Origin: Pseudomonas sp. RIT-PI-q
Lineage (GTDB): Bacteria > Pseudomonadota > Gammaproteobacteria > Pseudomonadales > Pseudomonadaceae
DNA: 64,000 bases
Reading direction: 5' to 3'
Assembly: GCF_001297125.1 (NCBI RefSeq)
Contig: NZ_LHPC01000055.1
Coordinates: 1-64,000 of the forward strand
Shown here piece after piece: positions 17,975 to 26,641 of the stretch. Every line of letters starts with the position of its first letter. The stretch's first letter is position 1. The notes below the pieces were generated by a model. That model made no database searches, was not told the DNA's origin, and was given only the letters and a program-made list of their open reading frames with translations. A program made the position numbers and the translations under genes.

Positions 17975-19158
17975 GTCGAGTCAATCTGGCCATCATCGGT
18001 GGCGGTCTGGTGGGTGCAAGTCTGGCGTTGGCCTTGCAGGCCGGGGCCAAGGCTCGCGGCTGGAAGATCGTGCTGATCGAGCCGTTCGCTCCCGGCGACA
18101 CCTACCAACCGAGCTATGACGCACGCTCGTCGGCGCTGTCCTACGGGGCCAAGCAGATTTATCAACGGTTGGGCGTGTGGCAGGAAATCTCCCGCCGCGC
18201 CGAGCCGATCAAGCAGATTCATGTGTCCGACCGTGGGCGTTTCTCCACGGCGCGACTGTCGGCGATGGAAGAGGGCGTTCCGGCGCTGGGTTACGTGGTG
18301 GAAAACGCCTGGCTCGGCCAATGCCTGTGGCAAGGTCTGGACAAGGACGTGATCAGCTGGCGTTGCCCGGCGGAAGTCACGCGCATGGAGCCGCTGACCG
18401 ATGGCTATCGCCTGACCCTCAACGATGAAACCACCCTTGAATGCGACCTCGCGGTACTCGCTGATGGCGGCCGCTCCGGCCTGCGCGAGCAACTGGGGAT
18501 CGGCATCAAAAAGCGCCCGTACAACCAGAGCGCGCTGATCGCCAACATCACCCCGAGTGAAGCGCATAACGGCATGGCCTTCGAGCGCTTCACCGACGAC
18601 GGCCCGATGGCCTTGCTGCCACTGCCGGAAAACCGCTGCGCCCTGGTCTGGACCCGTCTGGGGATGGACGCGCAGCGACTGGCGGCCCTTGATGAAAAAA
18701 GCTTTCTGAGCGAATTGCAGGGCGTGTTCGGTTATCGCCTCGGCACGTTGAAGCAGGTCGGCGCGCGGCATTTGTACCCGCTGACCTTGATCGAGGCCGA
18801 AGAGCAGGTGCGTCCGCATCTGGCGATTCTTGGCAATGCCGCTCACAGCCTGCATCCGATTGCCGGCCAGGGTTTCAACCTGTCGCTGCGGGATGCCCAG
18901 GCGTTGGCCGACGCGTTGTTGGCCAGCGAAACATCGCCCGGCGACTTCGCGACCTTGCAGGCTTATCGCGCGCGTCCGCGCATGGATCAGAACCTGACCG
19001 TCGGCTTCTCCGATCAGGTCCCGCGTTTGTTCGGCAGCACCCAGCCGCTGGTGTCCCTGGGGCGCAATATCGGCCTGCTCGGCCTCGATCTGCTGCCCCC
19101 GGCCAAGCGTTGGTTTGCGCGGCAGGCGATGGGCTTGGGTACGCGTCCCGATGCTTGA
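17971..19158 (+). CDS. ubiH: 2-octaprenyl-6-methoxyphenol hydroxylase
   Basis: FAD monooxygenase that adds a ring hydroxyl in ubiquinone synthesis. The 395-residue protein has the FAD motif IIGGGLVGASLALAL at its N-terminus and the second FAD motif GNAAHSLHPIAGQGFNLSLRD near residue 290, where the GNAAH form favours UbiH over UbiI/UbiF. Overlaps pepP by four bases. Together with the next hydroxylase it covers two ring hydroxylations of the pathway started by ubiD in this window. Confidence 0.95.
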   Translation: MSRVNLAIIGGGLVGASLALALQAGAKARGWKIVLIEPFAPGDTYQPSYDARSSALSYGAKQIYQRLGVWQEISRRAEPIKQIHVSDRGRFSTARLSAMEEGVPALGYVVENAWLGQCLWQGLDKDVISWRCPAEVTRMEPLTDGYRLTLNDETTLECDLAVLADGGRSGLREQLGIGIKKRPYNQSALIANITPSEAHNGMAFERFTDDGPMALLPLPENRCALVWTRLGMDAQRLAALDEKSFLSELQGVFGYRLGTLKQVGARHLYPLTLIEAEEQVRPHLAILGNAAHSLHPIAGQGFNLSLRDAQALADALLASETSPGDFATLQAYRARPRMDQNLTVGFSDQVPRLFGSTQPLVSLGRNIGLLGLDLLPPAKRWFARQAMGLGTRPDA

Positions 19159-19285
19159 GTGGCGGGGTGACGCGCACTCTCTGCCGCAATTGCAGCTCGA
19201 TATTCACGACGGCGCGGGCCCCTTGGTGGCGCCGGTCGAAAAAACCCTTTACGTGCGGCGCAAGCCGCAAGCGAGACAGGCTTAA
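19151..19285 (+). CDS. Possible 44-residue protein between ubiH and ubiI
   Basis: Short frame starting MLEWRGDAHSLPQ whose ATG lies inside the ubiH end (eight-base overlap) and whose stop is four bases before the ubiI ATG. The spacing fits a coupled operon gene, and the otherwise 130-base gap would be unusual in this tight operon. No domain seen. P. aeruginosa has an extra hypothetical gene at this spot as I recall, which may or may not be related. Could be chance. Confidence 0.4.
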   Translation: MLEWRGDAHSLPQLQLDIHDGAGPLVAPVEKTLYVRRKPQARQA

Positions 19286-19288
19286 AGC

Positions 19289-20512
19289 ATGGAAATGCGT
19301 GCAGATCTGCTGATTGTCGGGGCCGGAATGGTCGGCAGCGCCCTGGCGCTGGCGTTGCAGGACAGTGGGCTGGAAGTCCTGCTGCTGGACGGCAGCCCCC
19401 TGAGTGTCAAACCGTTCGATGCCCAGGCGACCTTCGAGCCGCGAGTGAGCGCCTTGTCGGCTGCCAGCCAACGGATTCTCGAGCGCCTGGGTGTCTGGGA
19501 CGGCATCGCCAACCGGCGCAGCAGCCCCTACACCGACATGCAGGTGTGGGATGGCAGCGGCACCGGGCAGATTCATTTCTCGGCGGCCAGTGTGCATGCC
19601 GACGTACTCGGGCACATCGTCGAGAACCGTGTGGTTCAGGACGCCTTGCTCGACCGTTTGCACGACTGCGACCTCGGGATGCTGGCCAATGCGCGCCTGG
19701 AACAGATGCGCCGCTCCGGCGACGACTGGCTGCTGACCCTGGCCGATGGCCGCACACTGCGCGCGCCGCTGGTGATTGCGGCGGACGGCGCCAACTCGGC
19801 GGTGCGACGGCTGACCGGCGTGGCGACTCGCGAGTGGGATTATTTGCACCATGCGATTGTCACCAGCGTGCGCAGCGCCAAGCCGCATCAAATGACAGCC
19901 TGGCAACGTTTCACCGACAACGGTCCGCTGGCGTTCCTGCCGCTGGAACGCGACGGTCAGCAGGATTGGTGTTCGATCGTCTGGTCGACCACGCCAAGCG
20001 AAGCCGAACGCCTGATGGCGCTGGATGACGAGGGCTTCTGCAAAGAACTGGAGCGCGCCTTTGAAGGCCGGCTCGGCAGCGTGCTCAGCGCTGACCCGCG
20101 TCTGTGCGTGCCGCTGCGTCAGCGCCACGCCAAGCGTTATGTGGCGGAGGGCCTGGCGCTGATCGGCGACGCAGCGCACACCATTCACCCGTTGGCCGGG
20201 CAGGGCGTGAACCTGGGTTTCCTCGATGCCGCCGTCTTGGCCGAAGTGCTGTTGCAAGCGGCCGCGCGGGGCGAGTGTCTGGCGGATGTGAAGGTGCTCA
20301 GCCGTTATGAACGTCGGCGCATGCCCCACAACCTGGCGTTGATGGCGGCGATGGAGGGTTTTGAGCGGTTGTTCCAGGCGGATCCGCTGCCGGTGCGCTG
20401 GTTGCGCAATGCCGGGTTGAAGATGGTCGATCAGATGCCGGAAGCCAAGGCGTTGTTTGTGCGTGAGGCGCTGGGGTTGACCGGGGATTTGCCGGCGCTG
20501 GCCAAGGCTTGA
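19289..20512 (+). CDS. ubiI: UbiH/UbiF/VisC-type FAD monooxygenase, probably UbiI
   Basis: A 407-residue hydroxylase for ubiquinone ring C5, paralogous to the preceding gene. It has LLIVGAGMVGSALALAL at residues 6-22 and GDAAHTIHPLAGQGVNLGFLD near residue 290 (written in part), the FAD motifs of the family. The ATG at 19289 gives MEMRAD; the second ATG two codons on is equally possible. Assignment to UbiI rather than UbiF rests on gene order (visC after ubiH) and is not decisive. Confidence 0.88.
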   Translation: MEMRADLLIVGAGMVGSALALALQDSGLEVLLLDGSPLSVKPFDAQATFEPRVSALSAASQRILERLGVWDGIANRRSSPYTDMQVWDGSGTGQIHFSAASVHADVLGHIVENRVVQDALLDRLHDCDLGMLANARLEQMRRSGDDWLLTLADGRTLRAPLVIAADGANSAVRRLTGVATREWDYLHHAIVTSVRSAKPHQMTAWQRFTDNGPLAFLPLERDGQQDWCSIVWSTTPSEAERLMALDDEGFCKELERAFEGRLGSVLSADPRLCVPLRQRHAKRYVAEGLALIGDAAHTIHPLAGQGVNLGFLDAAVLAEVLLQAAARGECLADVKVLSRYERRRMPHNLALMAAMEGFERLFQADPLPVRWLRNAGLKMVDQMPEAKALFVREALGLTGDLPALAKA

Positions 20513-20533
20513 GATTTTTGCTGGGGCTGATGG

Positions 20534-20625
20534 CCTCTTCGCGGGCAAGCCTCGCTCCTACAGGTTATGTGTCGTTTTCACGGCACCTGTAAATCCTGTA
20601 GGAGCGAGGCTTGCCCGCGAAGGCG
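20534..20625. repeat. REP doublet (mixed core)
   Basis: Inverted copies of GTAGGAGCGAGGCTTGCCCG, a core mixing the two main types. Lies between ubiI and the iron transporter genes. Confidence 0.9.
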
Positions 20626-20702
20626 TCAGCACATTCACCGCAAATCTCTGGCCATGCAACATCTGGTAACTCACCCGCAAACTGTTCGATTGAGAAGGTA
20701 AA

Positions 20703-20717
20703 TGTGAGTCCTTATCA
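20703..20717. promoter_or_regulatory. Candidate Fur box upstream of the iron-binding protein gene
   Basis: TGTGAGTCCTTATCA matches the 7-1-7 Fur model TGATAAT-N-ATTATCA at about 10 of 14 bases, with the right half nearly perfect. It sits 35 bases before the ATG of an iron importer. A perfect CGATTGA/TCAATCG inverted repeat also brackets it. Confidence 0.4.
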
Positions 20718-20751
20718 TTTGGCCTCAATTTTCAATCGAGAGACCGCGCCC

Positions 20752-21753
20752 ATGTTGGCACCGAAGCGTCTACTGACCGCACTGGCCCTGACCCTGATTG
20801 GCACCGCCGCCCAGGCCGCCGACGAAGTGGTGGTTTACTCCTCGCGTATCGACGAGCTGATCAAGCCAGTCTTCGATGCCTACACCGCAAAAACCGGTGT
20901 GCAGGTGAAGTTCATCACCGACAAGGAAGCGCCGCTGATGCAGCGCATCAAGGCCGAGGGCGAGAACGCCACCGCCGACCTGCTGCTCACCGTTGATGCC
21001 GGCAACCTCTGGCAAGCCGAGCAGATGGGCATCCTCCAGCCGTTCACCTCGAAAGTGATCGATGCCAACATCCCGCTGCAGTACCGCGCGTCCTCTCACG
21101 CCTGGACCGGCCTGAGCCTGCGGGCGCGGACCATCGCTTATTCCACCGATCGAGTGAAACCGGGTGAGTTGACCACCTACGAAGGTCTGGCCGACAAGCA
21201 ATGGGAAGGCCGCCTGTGCCTGCGTACGGCGAAGAAGGTCTACAACCAGTCGCTGACGGCCACGATGATCGAAGTGCATGGCGCCGATAAAACCGAACAG
21301 ATCCTCAAGGGCTGGGTGAGCAACCTGTCCACCGACGTGTTCTCCGATGACGTCGCGGTGCTGGAAGCGATCAACGCTGGCCAATGCGACGTCGGCATCG
21401 TCAACACCTACTACTACGGTCGCCTGCACAAGCAGAAGCCGGACCTGGCGGTGAAGCTGTTCTGGCCAAACCAGGGCGATCGTGGTGTACACGTCAATCT
21501 GTCGGGCATCGGCCTGACCAAACATGCGCCGCACCCGGAAGCGGCCAAGGCGTTGGTGGAGTGGATGACCACGCCGGAAGCGCAGAAGATTTTCGCGGAT
21601 GTGAACCAGGAATTCCCGGCCAACCCTGCCGTTCAACCTTCCGCTGAAGTGGCGGGTTGGGGCAAGTTTGTCGCCGACACCTTGCCGGTGGAAATCGCCG
21701 GTAAGCGTCAGGCAGAAGCGATTCGCATGATGGATCGAGCTGGCTGGAACTGA
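20752..21753 (+). CDS. hitA: Ferric iron ABC transporter, periplasmic binding protein
   Basis: A 333-residue FbpA/HitA-type protein. Signal peptide [17 protein letters not shown]...AQAA (cleavage before DEVVVYSSR), then the iron-binding fold with [14 protein letters not shown] and the iron-coordinating tyrosine run NTYYYGR near residue 225. It takes Fe3+ in the periplasm and passes it to the permease encoded next. The ATG at 20752 is chosen because the open frame before it has no signal sequence. A Fur-like site lies upstream. hit is used here by synteny with the Pseudomonas locus before gcvT. Confidence 0.9.
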   Translation: MLAPKRLLTALALTLIGTAAQAADEVVVYSSRIDELIKPVFDAYTAKTGVQVKFITDKEAPLMQRIKAEGENATADLLLTVDAGNLWQAEQMGILQPFTSKVIDANIPLQYRASSHAWTGLSLRARTIAYSTDRVKPGELTTYEGLADKQWEGRLCLRTAKKVYNQSLTATMIEVHGADKTEQILKGWVSNLSTDVFSDDVAVLEAINAGQCDVGIVNTYYYGRLHKQKPDLAVKLFWPNQGDRGVHVNLSGIGLTKHAPHPEAAKALVEWMTTPEAQKIFADVNQEFPANPAVQPSAEVAGWGKFVADTLPVEIAGKRQAEAIRMMDRAGWN

Positions 21754-21772
21754 GTCTGCTGCTTTAAAGATC

Positions 21773-21850
21773 AAAAGATCGCAGCCTTCGGCAGCTCCTA
21801 CAGGGTGTACACCGTCCCAATGTAGGAGCTGCCGAAGGCTGCGATCTTTT
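21773..21850. repeat. Long perfect inverted repeat (GATC/REP-like family)
   Basis: Two perfect 30-base arms ending AAAGATCGCAGCC..., separated by 18 bases, between hitA and hitB. Its inner ends carry TGTAGGAGCT like REP cores but the outer half differs. The RNA would fold into a very stable hairpin 40 bases before hitB, so it may end or slow read-through or protect hitA mRNA. Confidence 0.9.
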
Positions 21851-21890
21851 GCGTTTCCCGACATTTCAAGACTTTCGCGAGAGTTTCTCT

Positions 21891-23507
21891 TTGGCCCACC
21901 CCGCCCAACGCCGCTGGTATCCCCTGGTCTTCGCCATTGCCGCGCTGGTCCTGCTGCCCCTGAGTGTGTTGTTTCTCTCCTGGCAAACCATCGATCAGCA
22001 AATCTGGTCCCACCTGTGGGACACCCAGATGCCACGCCTGCTGGGCAACACCCTGACCCTGGTATTCGGCGTCGGTATCGGCGTAACGCTATTGGGTGTC
22101 AGTCTTGCCTGGCTCACCAGCCTCTGTGAATTCCCCGGTCGGCGCTGGCTGGACTGGGCGCTGATGCTGCCCTTTGCGATTCCCGCCTACGTGCTGGCGT
22201 TTGTCTTCGTCGGCCTGCTGGATTTCGCCGGCCCCGTGCAAACCCTGATGCGCGAATGGTTCGGCAGCGGGCTGCGGCTGCCGCGAGTACGTTCCACGGG
22301 CGGCGTGGTTGTCGTTCTGGTGCTGGTGTTCTATCCCTACGTTTATCTGTTGGCGCGCACCGCGTTCCTGGCTCAGGGCAAAGGCCTGATGGAAGCCGCG
22401 CGTGTCCTTGGGCAATCGCCGTGGCAGGCGTTCTGGCGTGTCGCCTTACCCATGGCGCGCCCAGCCATTGGTGCGGGTGTGGCATTGGCGTTGATGGAAA
22501 CCCTGGCGGATTTTGGGGCGGTGTCGGGGTTCAACTTCGACACGTTCACGACGGCCATCTACAAAACCTGGTACGGATTTTTCAGCCTCTCTACCGCTGC
22601 GCAACTGGCAAGCCTGTTGCTGCTGGTGGTGATGGTCGTGGTGTACGGCGAGCGTCGTGCGCGCGGGGCCAACCGGGCAAGTAACGAGCGGCCGCGAGTC
22701 AAGGCGCTGTATCACCTGCGCGGCTTCAAGGCGTTGGCGGCAATGAGTTGGTGCGGCCTGGTGTTCGCCTGCGCCTTCGTCATTCCGATGCTGCAACTGG
22801 TGGTGTGGTTCTGGCAGCGCGGGCGCTTCGATCTGGACGAGCGTTATGCCGGGCTGATCGTCCACACCCTCTATTTAGGCGGTATGGCGGCAGTGATTAC
22901 GGTCTGCGTCGCCCTGGTACTGGCGTTTGCCCGCCGGTTGGCGCCGACGCGGGGCATCCGCACCGGTGTCAGCCTGGCCAATCTTGGTTATGCCTTGCCC
23001 GGTTCGGTGTTGGCGGTGTCGATCATGCTGGCGTTCAGCTACCTCGACCGCGAACTGGTGATCCCGTTGTCGGGATGGCTCGGCGGCGCGGGCAAGCCTC
23101 TGCTGTTGGGCAGTCTGTCGGCGTTGTTGCTGGCCTATCTGGTGCGTTTCATCGCGGTGGCTTATGGGCCACTGGAAAGCAGTCTGGCGCGAATACGGCC
23201 ATCTTTGCCCGAAGCGGCACGTAGTCTCGGCGTCGGTGGGCCACGGTTGTTTTTCAAAGTGTATCTGCCGTTATTGCTGCCCGGCACATTGAGCGCCGCG
23301 TTGCTGGTGTTCGTCGATGTGCTCAAGGAAATGCCCGCGACCCTGCTGATGCGCCCGTTTGGCTGGGACACGCTGGCTGTGCGCATCTTCGAAATGACCA
23401 GTGAAGGCGAGTGGGCGAGGGCGTCGTTGCCGGCACTGACCCTGGTTTTGGTCGGGCTGCTACCGGTCATCGGATTGATTCGACGTTCGGCGCATCGAAA
23501 CGCCTAG
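21891..23507 (+). CDS. hitB: Ferric iron ABC transporter, permease
   Basis: A 538-residue double-length permease (two FbpB-like halves, about twelve spans), with EAA loops MEAARVLGQSPWQAFWRV and LPEAARSLGVGGPRLFFKV marking each half. No ATG is near: I place the start at TTG 21891 (LAHPAQRR), with GAGAG upstream; another TTG at 21849 lies inside the inverted repeat and is less likely. No ATP-binding gene follows, so the ATPase must be encoded elsewhere. Pairs with the binding protein gene upstream. Confidence 0.88.
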   Translation: MAHPAQRRWYPLVFAIAALVLLPLSVLFLSWQTIDQQIWSHLWDTQMPRLLGNTLTLVFGVGIGVTLLGVSLAWLTSLCEFPGRRWLDWALMLPFAIPAYVLAFVFVGLLDFAGPVQTLMREWFGSGLRLPRVRSTGGVVVVLVLVFYPYVYLLARTAFLAQGKGLMEAARVLGQSPWQAFWRVALPMARPAIGAGVALALMETLADFGAVSGFNFDTFTTAIYKTWYGFFSLSTAAQLASLLLLVVMVVVYGERRARGANRASNERPRVKALYHLRGFKALAAMSWCGLVFACAFVIPMLQLVVWFWQRGRFDLDERYAGLIVHTLYLGGMAAVITVCVALVLAFARRLAPTRGIRTGVSLANLGYALPGSVLAVSIMLAFSYLDRELVIPLSGWLGGAGKPLLLGSLSALLLAYLVRFIAVAYGPLESSLARIRPSLPEAARSLGVGGPRLFFKVYLPLLLPGTLSAALLVFVDVLKEMPATLLMRPFGWDTLAVRIFEMTSEGEWARASLPALTLVLVGLLPVIGLIRRSAHRNA

Positions 23508-23663
23508 GTGCCAGTCCTACACCTTGAGGCTACAATGCGCGGCATTCGGTGCGGTCCGTCTGACAGACCCGGTAGCTGAAATCGGCTGGACGCCTTGTTT
23601 TTAAAGGCTTTCACCCCGTATAGCACCTGCCCGCACCTTCGCCACGCCCGGAAGGAGAAACCC

Positions 23664-24746
23664 ATGGGACAGCGTACGCCTCTGTATGACCTTCATCTCG
23701 CCCTAGGCGCGAAGATGGTCGATTTTGGCGGTTGGGATATGCCTCTGCATTACGGCTCGCAGGTCGAGGAACACCATCAGGTGCGCCGCGATTGCGGGGT
23801 TTTCGATGTATCCCACATGACCGTGATCGATGTCGGCGGCCCCCAGGCGAAGGCCTGGCTCCAGCATTTGCTGGCCAATGACGTCCAGCGCCTGCACAGC
23901 CCCGGCCGTGCCTTGTACAGCACCATGCTCAACGAGCGCGGCGGCATCGTCGACGACATGATCGTCTATCGCCTCGACGAGGGTTATCGTCTGGTGGTCA
24001 ACGCCTCCACCCGCAATCAGGACCTCGCCTGGATGCAGGCTCACCTCGATGGTTTCGATGTGCAGCTCAACGAACGCTCCGAGTTGGCGATGCTGGCCAT
24101 TCAAGGTCCGCACGCCCGGCACAAGATTGCCGAACTGGTGACCCAGTCTCGCGGCAATCTGATCCAGCTGCTCAAACCTTTTGAAGGTCAGCCGGACGGT
24201 GACTGGTTCATCGCCCGCACCGGTTACACCGGCGAAGATGGCCTGGAAATCGTTCTGCCGGCCAGTCAGGCGCCAGGGTTTTTCAACGATCTGGTGGGGG
24301 CGGGCATTTCCCCTATCGGCCTTGGCGCTCGGGATACCTTGCGTGTCGAAGCCGGCATGAACCTCTACGGGCAGGACATCCATCAAGATGTGTCACCGCT
24401 GGCCTCCAACATGGCCTGGAGCATTGCCTGGGAACCGGCCACTCGTCAGTTCATTGGCCGCGCGGCCCTGGAAGCCGAGCGAGCGGGTGGCGTACAGCAC
24501 AAACTGGTCGGTCTGGTCCTTGAGGAGCGTGGGGTTTTGCGCGCTCATCAAGTGGTTCGCATCGCCAATGTTGGCGAAGGAGAGATCACCAGTGGTAGTT
24601 TCTCTCCTACGCTTAGCAAGTCGATAGCACTGGCGCGCGTGCCGATGGCAACTGCCGACCGCGCCGAAGTGGAAATCCGTGGCAAGTGGTATCCGGTCCG
24701 AGTGGTCAAACCGACCTTCGTACGCCATGGCAAAACCTTGATCTAA
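23664..24746 (+). CDS. gcvT: Glycine cleavage system T protein (aminomethyltransferase)
   Basis: Releases ammonia and passes the glycine methylene group from lipoyl-H protein to tetrahydrofolate. The 360-residue product is standard (E. coli 364): [11 protein letters not shown] start, DVSHM near residue 50, [12 protein letters not shown] and the C-terminal [26 protein letters not shown] precedes the ATG at 23664. A -10 box TACAAT at 23531-23536 with weak -35 GTGCCA at a 17-base spacing suggests its own promoter. I saw no glycine riboswitch in the leader. Followed by gcvH after 50 bases. Confidence 0.96.
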   Translation: MGQRTPLYDLHLALGAKMVDFGGWDMPLHYGSQVEEHHQVRRDCGVFDVSHMTVIDVGGPQAKAWLQHLLANDVQRLHSPGRALYSTMLNERGGIVDDMIVYRLDEGYRLVVNASTRNQDLAWMQAHLDGFDVQLNERSELAMLAIQGPHARHKIAELVTQSRGNLIQLLKPFEGQPDGDWFIARTGYTGEDGLEIVLPASQAPGFFNDLVGAGISPIGLGARDTLRVEAGMNLYGQDIHQDVSPLASNMAWSIAWEPATRQFIGRAALEAERAGGVQHKLVGLVLEERGVLRAHQVVRIANVGEGEITSGSFSPTLSKSIALARVPMATADRAEVEIRGKWYPVRVVKPTFVRHGKTLI

Positions 24747-24796
24747 CCTTTTCTGGCGGACTACGACCGCTGACATTTTTCTTGAGGACACAGAAC

Positions 24797-25180
24797 ATGA
24801 GCGATATCCCTGCCGACCTGCGTTTTGCCGAAAGTCACGAATGGGCCCGTCTGGAAGCCGATGGCACCGTCACCGTGGGCATCAGCGATCACGCTCAGGA
24901 AGCCTTGGGCGATGTGGTCTTCGTTGAACTGACCGAAGTCGGAAAAGTCTTCGCCGCCGGTGATCAATCCGGTGTGGTGGAGTCGGTTAAAGCGGCTTCC
25001 GACATCTATTCGCCGATTGCCGGTGAAGTGATCGCAATCAACGAAGACCTGGGCGCTTCGCCTGAGTCGCTCAACACCGACCCGTACGGTGCCTGGATCT
25101 TCAAGCTCAAGCCAAGCAACACGGCTGACCTGGACAAGCTGCTCGATGCGGCTGGCTACAAGGCCGCCATCGGCGAGTAA
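24797..25180 (+). CDS. gcvH: Glycine cleavage system H protein
   Basis: A 127-residue lipoate carrier that shuttles the aminomethyl group between the P, T and L proteins. The lipoylated lysine is Lys65 in [18 protein letters not shown] near the start and [16 protein letters not shown] are family marks. TTGAGGA precedes the ATG. Followed by a terminator, so gcvT-gcvH end here; gcvP lies 1.4 kb further on behind an opposite-strand gene. Confidence 0.97.
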   Translation: MSDIPADLRFAESHEWARLEADGTVTVGISDHAQEALGDVVFVELTEVGKVFAAGDQSGVVESVKAASDIYSPIAGEVIAINEDLGASPESLNTDPYGAWIFKLKPSNTADLDKLLDAAGYKAAIGE

Positions 25181-25197
25181 GCTTTCAGCTTCATCCC

Positions 25198-25225
25198 AAA
25201 GCCCCGACTCGTCGGGGCTTTTTAT
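25198..25225 (+). terminator. gcvH intrinsic terminator
   Basis: AAAGCCCCGAC and GTCGGGGCTTT arms followed by TTATT, 18 bases after the stop. Confidence 0.9.
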
Positions 25226-25243
25226 TGCCCGCTGGATACCCCT

Positions 25244-25344
25244 TGTAGGAGCGAGCTCGCTCGCGATGGACCTGAGAACGCCGCGCAGTACCCGTCTTGC
25301 AGCGTTATCGTTGACGACCATCGCGAGCGAGCTCGCTCCTACAG
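25244..25344. repeat. REP doublet (A-type core, CTCG variant)
   Basis: Inverted copies of GTAGGAGCGAGCTCGCTCGC with the conserved spacer ending GCGTTATCGTTGACGACC. It abuts the stop codon of the aminotransferase gene. Confidence 0.9.
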
Positions 25345-25347
25345 GTT

Positions 25348-26487
25348 TCAACACTTTAGAACGGCCTTCACCGCTGCCACCGAGCGCTCGACGTCCGCTT
25401 TGCTCATGGCGGTAAACATCGGCAACGAAACAATCAGGCGACCCACCCGTTCAGCCACGGGAAACATCCCTTCCTTGAACCCGCGCTCGCGGTAAAGACT
25501 GAGCAGGTGAATCGGCGGGGAGCGATAGCCGATACCGACACCCAAAGCCTGCATCTGCTCCATGAACGTGGCCCGTGCCGGTTGGCCATCCTTACGCTCT
25601 GGCAGCACCAGTTGGAACAAATGCCAATTGCTGTTATGGAAATCCGCCGGGGGTAGCTGAGCCCCGTACTGCGCTTCGAAATCCTCGCCAAAGCAAGCGA
25701 AGTAGTGCCTGGCCAGTTCGCGCCGATGAGCGGTGATCGCTTCGATATGGGCAAATTGGCCCAGACCAATGGCCGCTGCAACATCGGTCATGTTGAACTT
25801 GCCGCCCAACACATCAACATCCAGCCCATCGAAGCCGTTGCGGGTCACGCCTTGCAAACGGTACTTCTCCGCCAGTCGCACTTCGTCGGCAGTGTTCAGC
25901 ACCAGGCAACCGCCCTCAGACGAGGTGACGTTTTTGTTCGCCTGGAAACTGAAGGACACAAAGTCGCCGGTCGAGCCAATGCGTCGGCCGTCCCAGCTTG
26001 ACCCCAGTGCCTGGGCGGCGTCTTCCAGCACTCGCAGGTTGTGCTTTTTTGCCAGTGCATACAGGCGCGTCATGTCCAGTGGCAGGCCGGCGAGAAACAC
26101 CGGAATGATGGCTTTGGTGCGCGGGGTGATGGCGGCTTCGAGCTGCGTGAGGTCGATGTTGCGGGTTATCGGGTCGATGTCGGCAAACACCGGCGTGGCC
26201 CCGACTTCGAGAATGACGTTGGCGGTGGCGACCCAGGAAATCGGCGTGGTAATCACTTCATCACCCGGCCCGACTCCGGCAATGCGCAAGGCGATTTCCA
26301 TGGTGCAGGTGCCGGAATTGAAGGTGCGCACCGGGCGCCCGCCGAAATAGTCCGAGAGCTGCGCTTCAAAGGCCTGGACCTTGGGGCCGCTGGTGATCCA
26401 GCCCGAGCGCAATACGTCACCGACAGCGGCAATCGTGGCTTCATCGATGGTGGGTTTGGAGAACGGCAGGAAAGGCAGTTGGCTCAT
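25348..26487 (-). CDS. DegT/DnrJ/EryC1/StrS family aminotransferase
   Basis: A 379-residue PLP enzyme of the sugar aminotransferase family, distantly like ArnB. The N-terminal LPFSKPTIDEATI and RSGWITSGPKV, the EDAAQALGS segment (Asp156) and the PLP lysine Lys185 in FQANKNVTSSEGG are all present. Such enzymes aminate keto-sugars for surface polysaccharides or antibiotics, but no sugar-nucleotide gene is near, so the substrate is open. ATG at 26487 chosen; the open frame runs to 26565. It sits between gcvH and gcvP on the other strand, breaking the usual gcv cluster. Confidence 0.88.
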   Translation of the reverse strand: MSQLPFLPFSKPTIDEATIAAVGDVLRSGWITSGPKVQAFEAQLSDYFGGRPVRTFNSGTCTMEIALRIAGVGPGDEVITTPISWVATANVILEVGATPVFADIDPITRNIDLTQLEAAITPRTKAIIPVFLAGLPLDMTRLYALAKKHNLRVLEDAAQALGSSWDGRRIGSTGDFVSFSFQANKNVTSSEGGCLVLNTADEVRLAEKYRLQGVTRNGFDGLDVDVLGGKFNMTDVAAAIGLGQFAHIEAITAHRRELARHYFACFGEDFEAQYGAQLPPADFHNSNWHLFQLVLPERKDGQPARATFMEQMQALGVGIGYRSPPIHLLSLYRERGFKEGMFPVAERVGRLIVSLPMFTAMSKADVERSVAAVKAVLKC

Positions 26488-26641
26488 GAATAAAGACACC
26501 TGATCAGCGGACATTAGGCATGCGTCGAGCATGATGATCGGGATTGGTCGATGGCGCCACGCCATCCGCTTGGGTATCGACTGCTATGCTGCTTTGACCG
26601 AGTTGCATCGACGTTGAGCGCCAGTCAAGAGAGAGCCCGTC

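Noticed and set aside
23508-23663. Glycine riboswitch in the gcvT leader
   Set aside because: The leader has a small GTCTG/CAGAC palindrome, but I could not find the conserved glycine aptamer segments.
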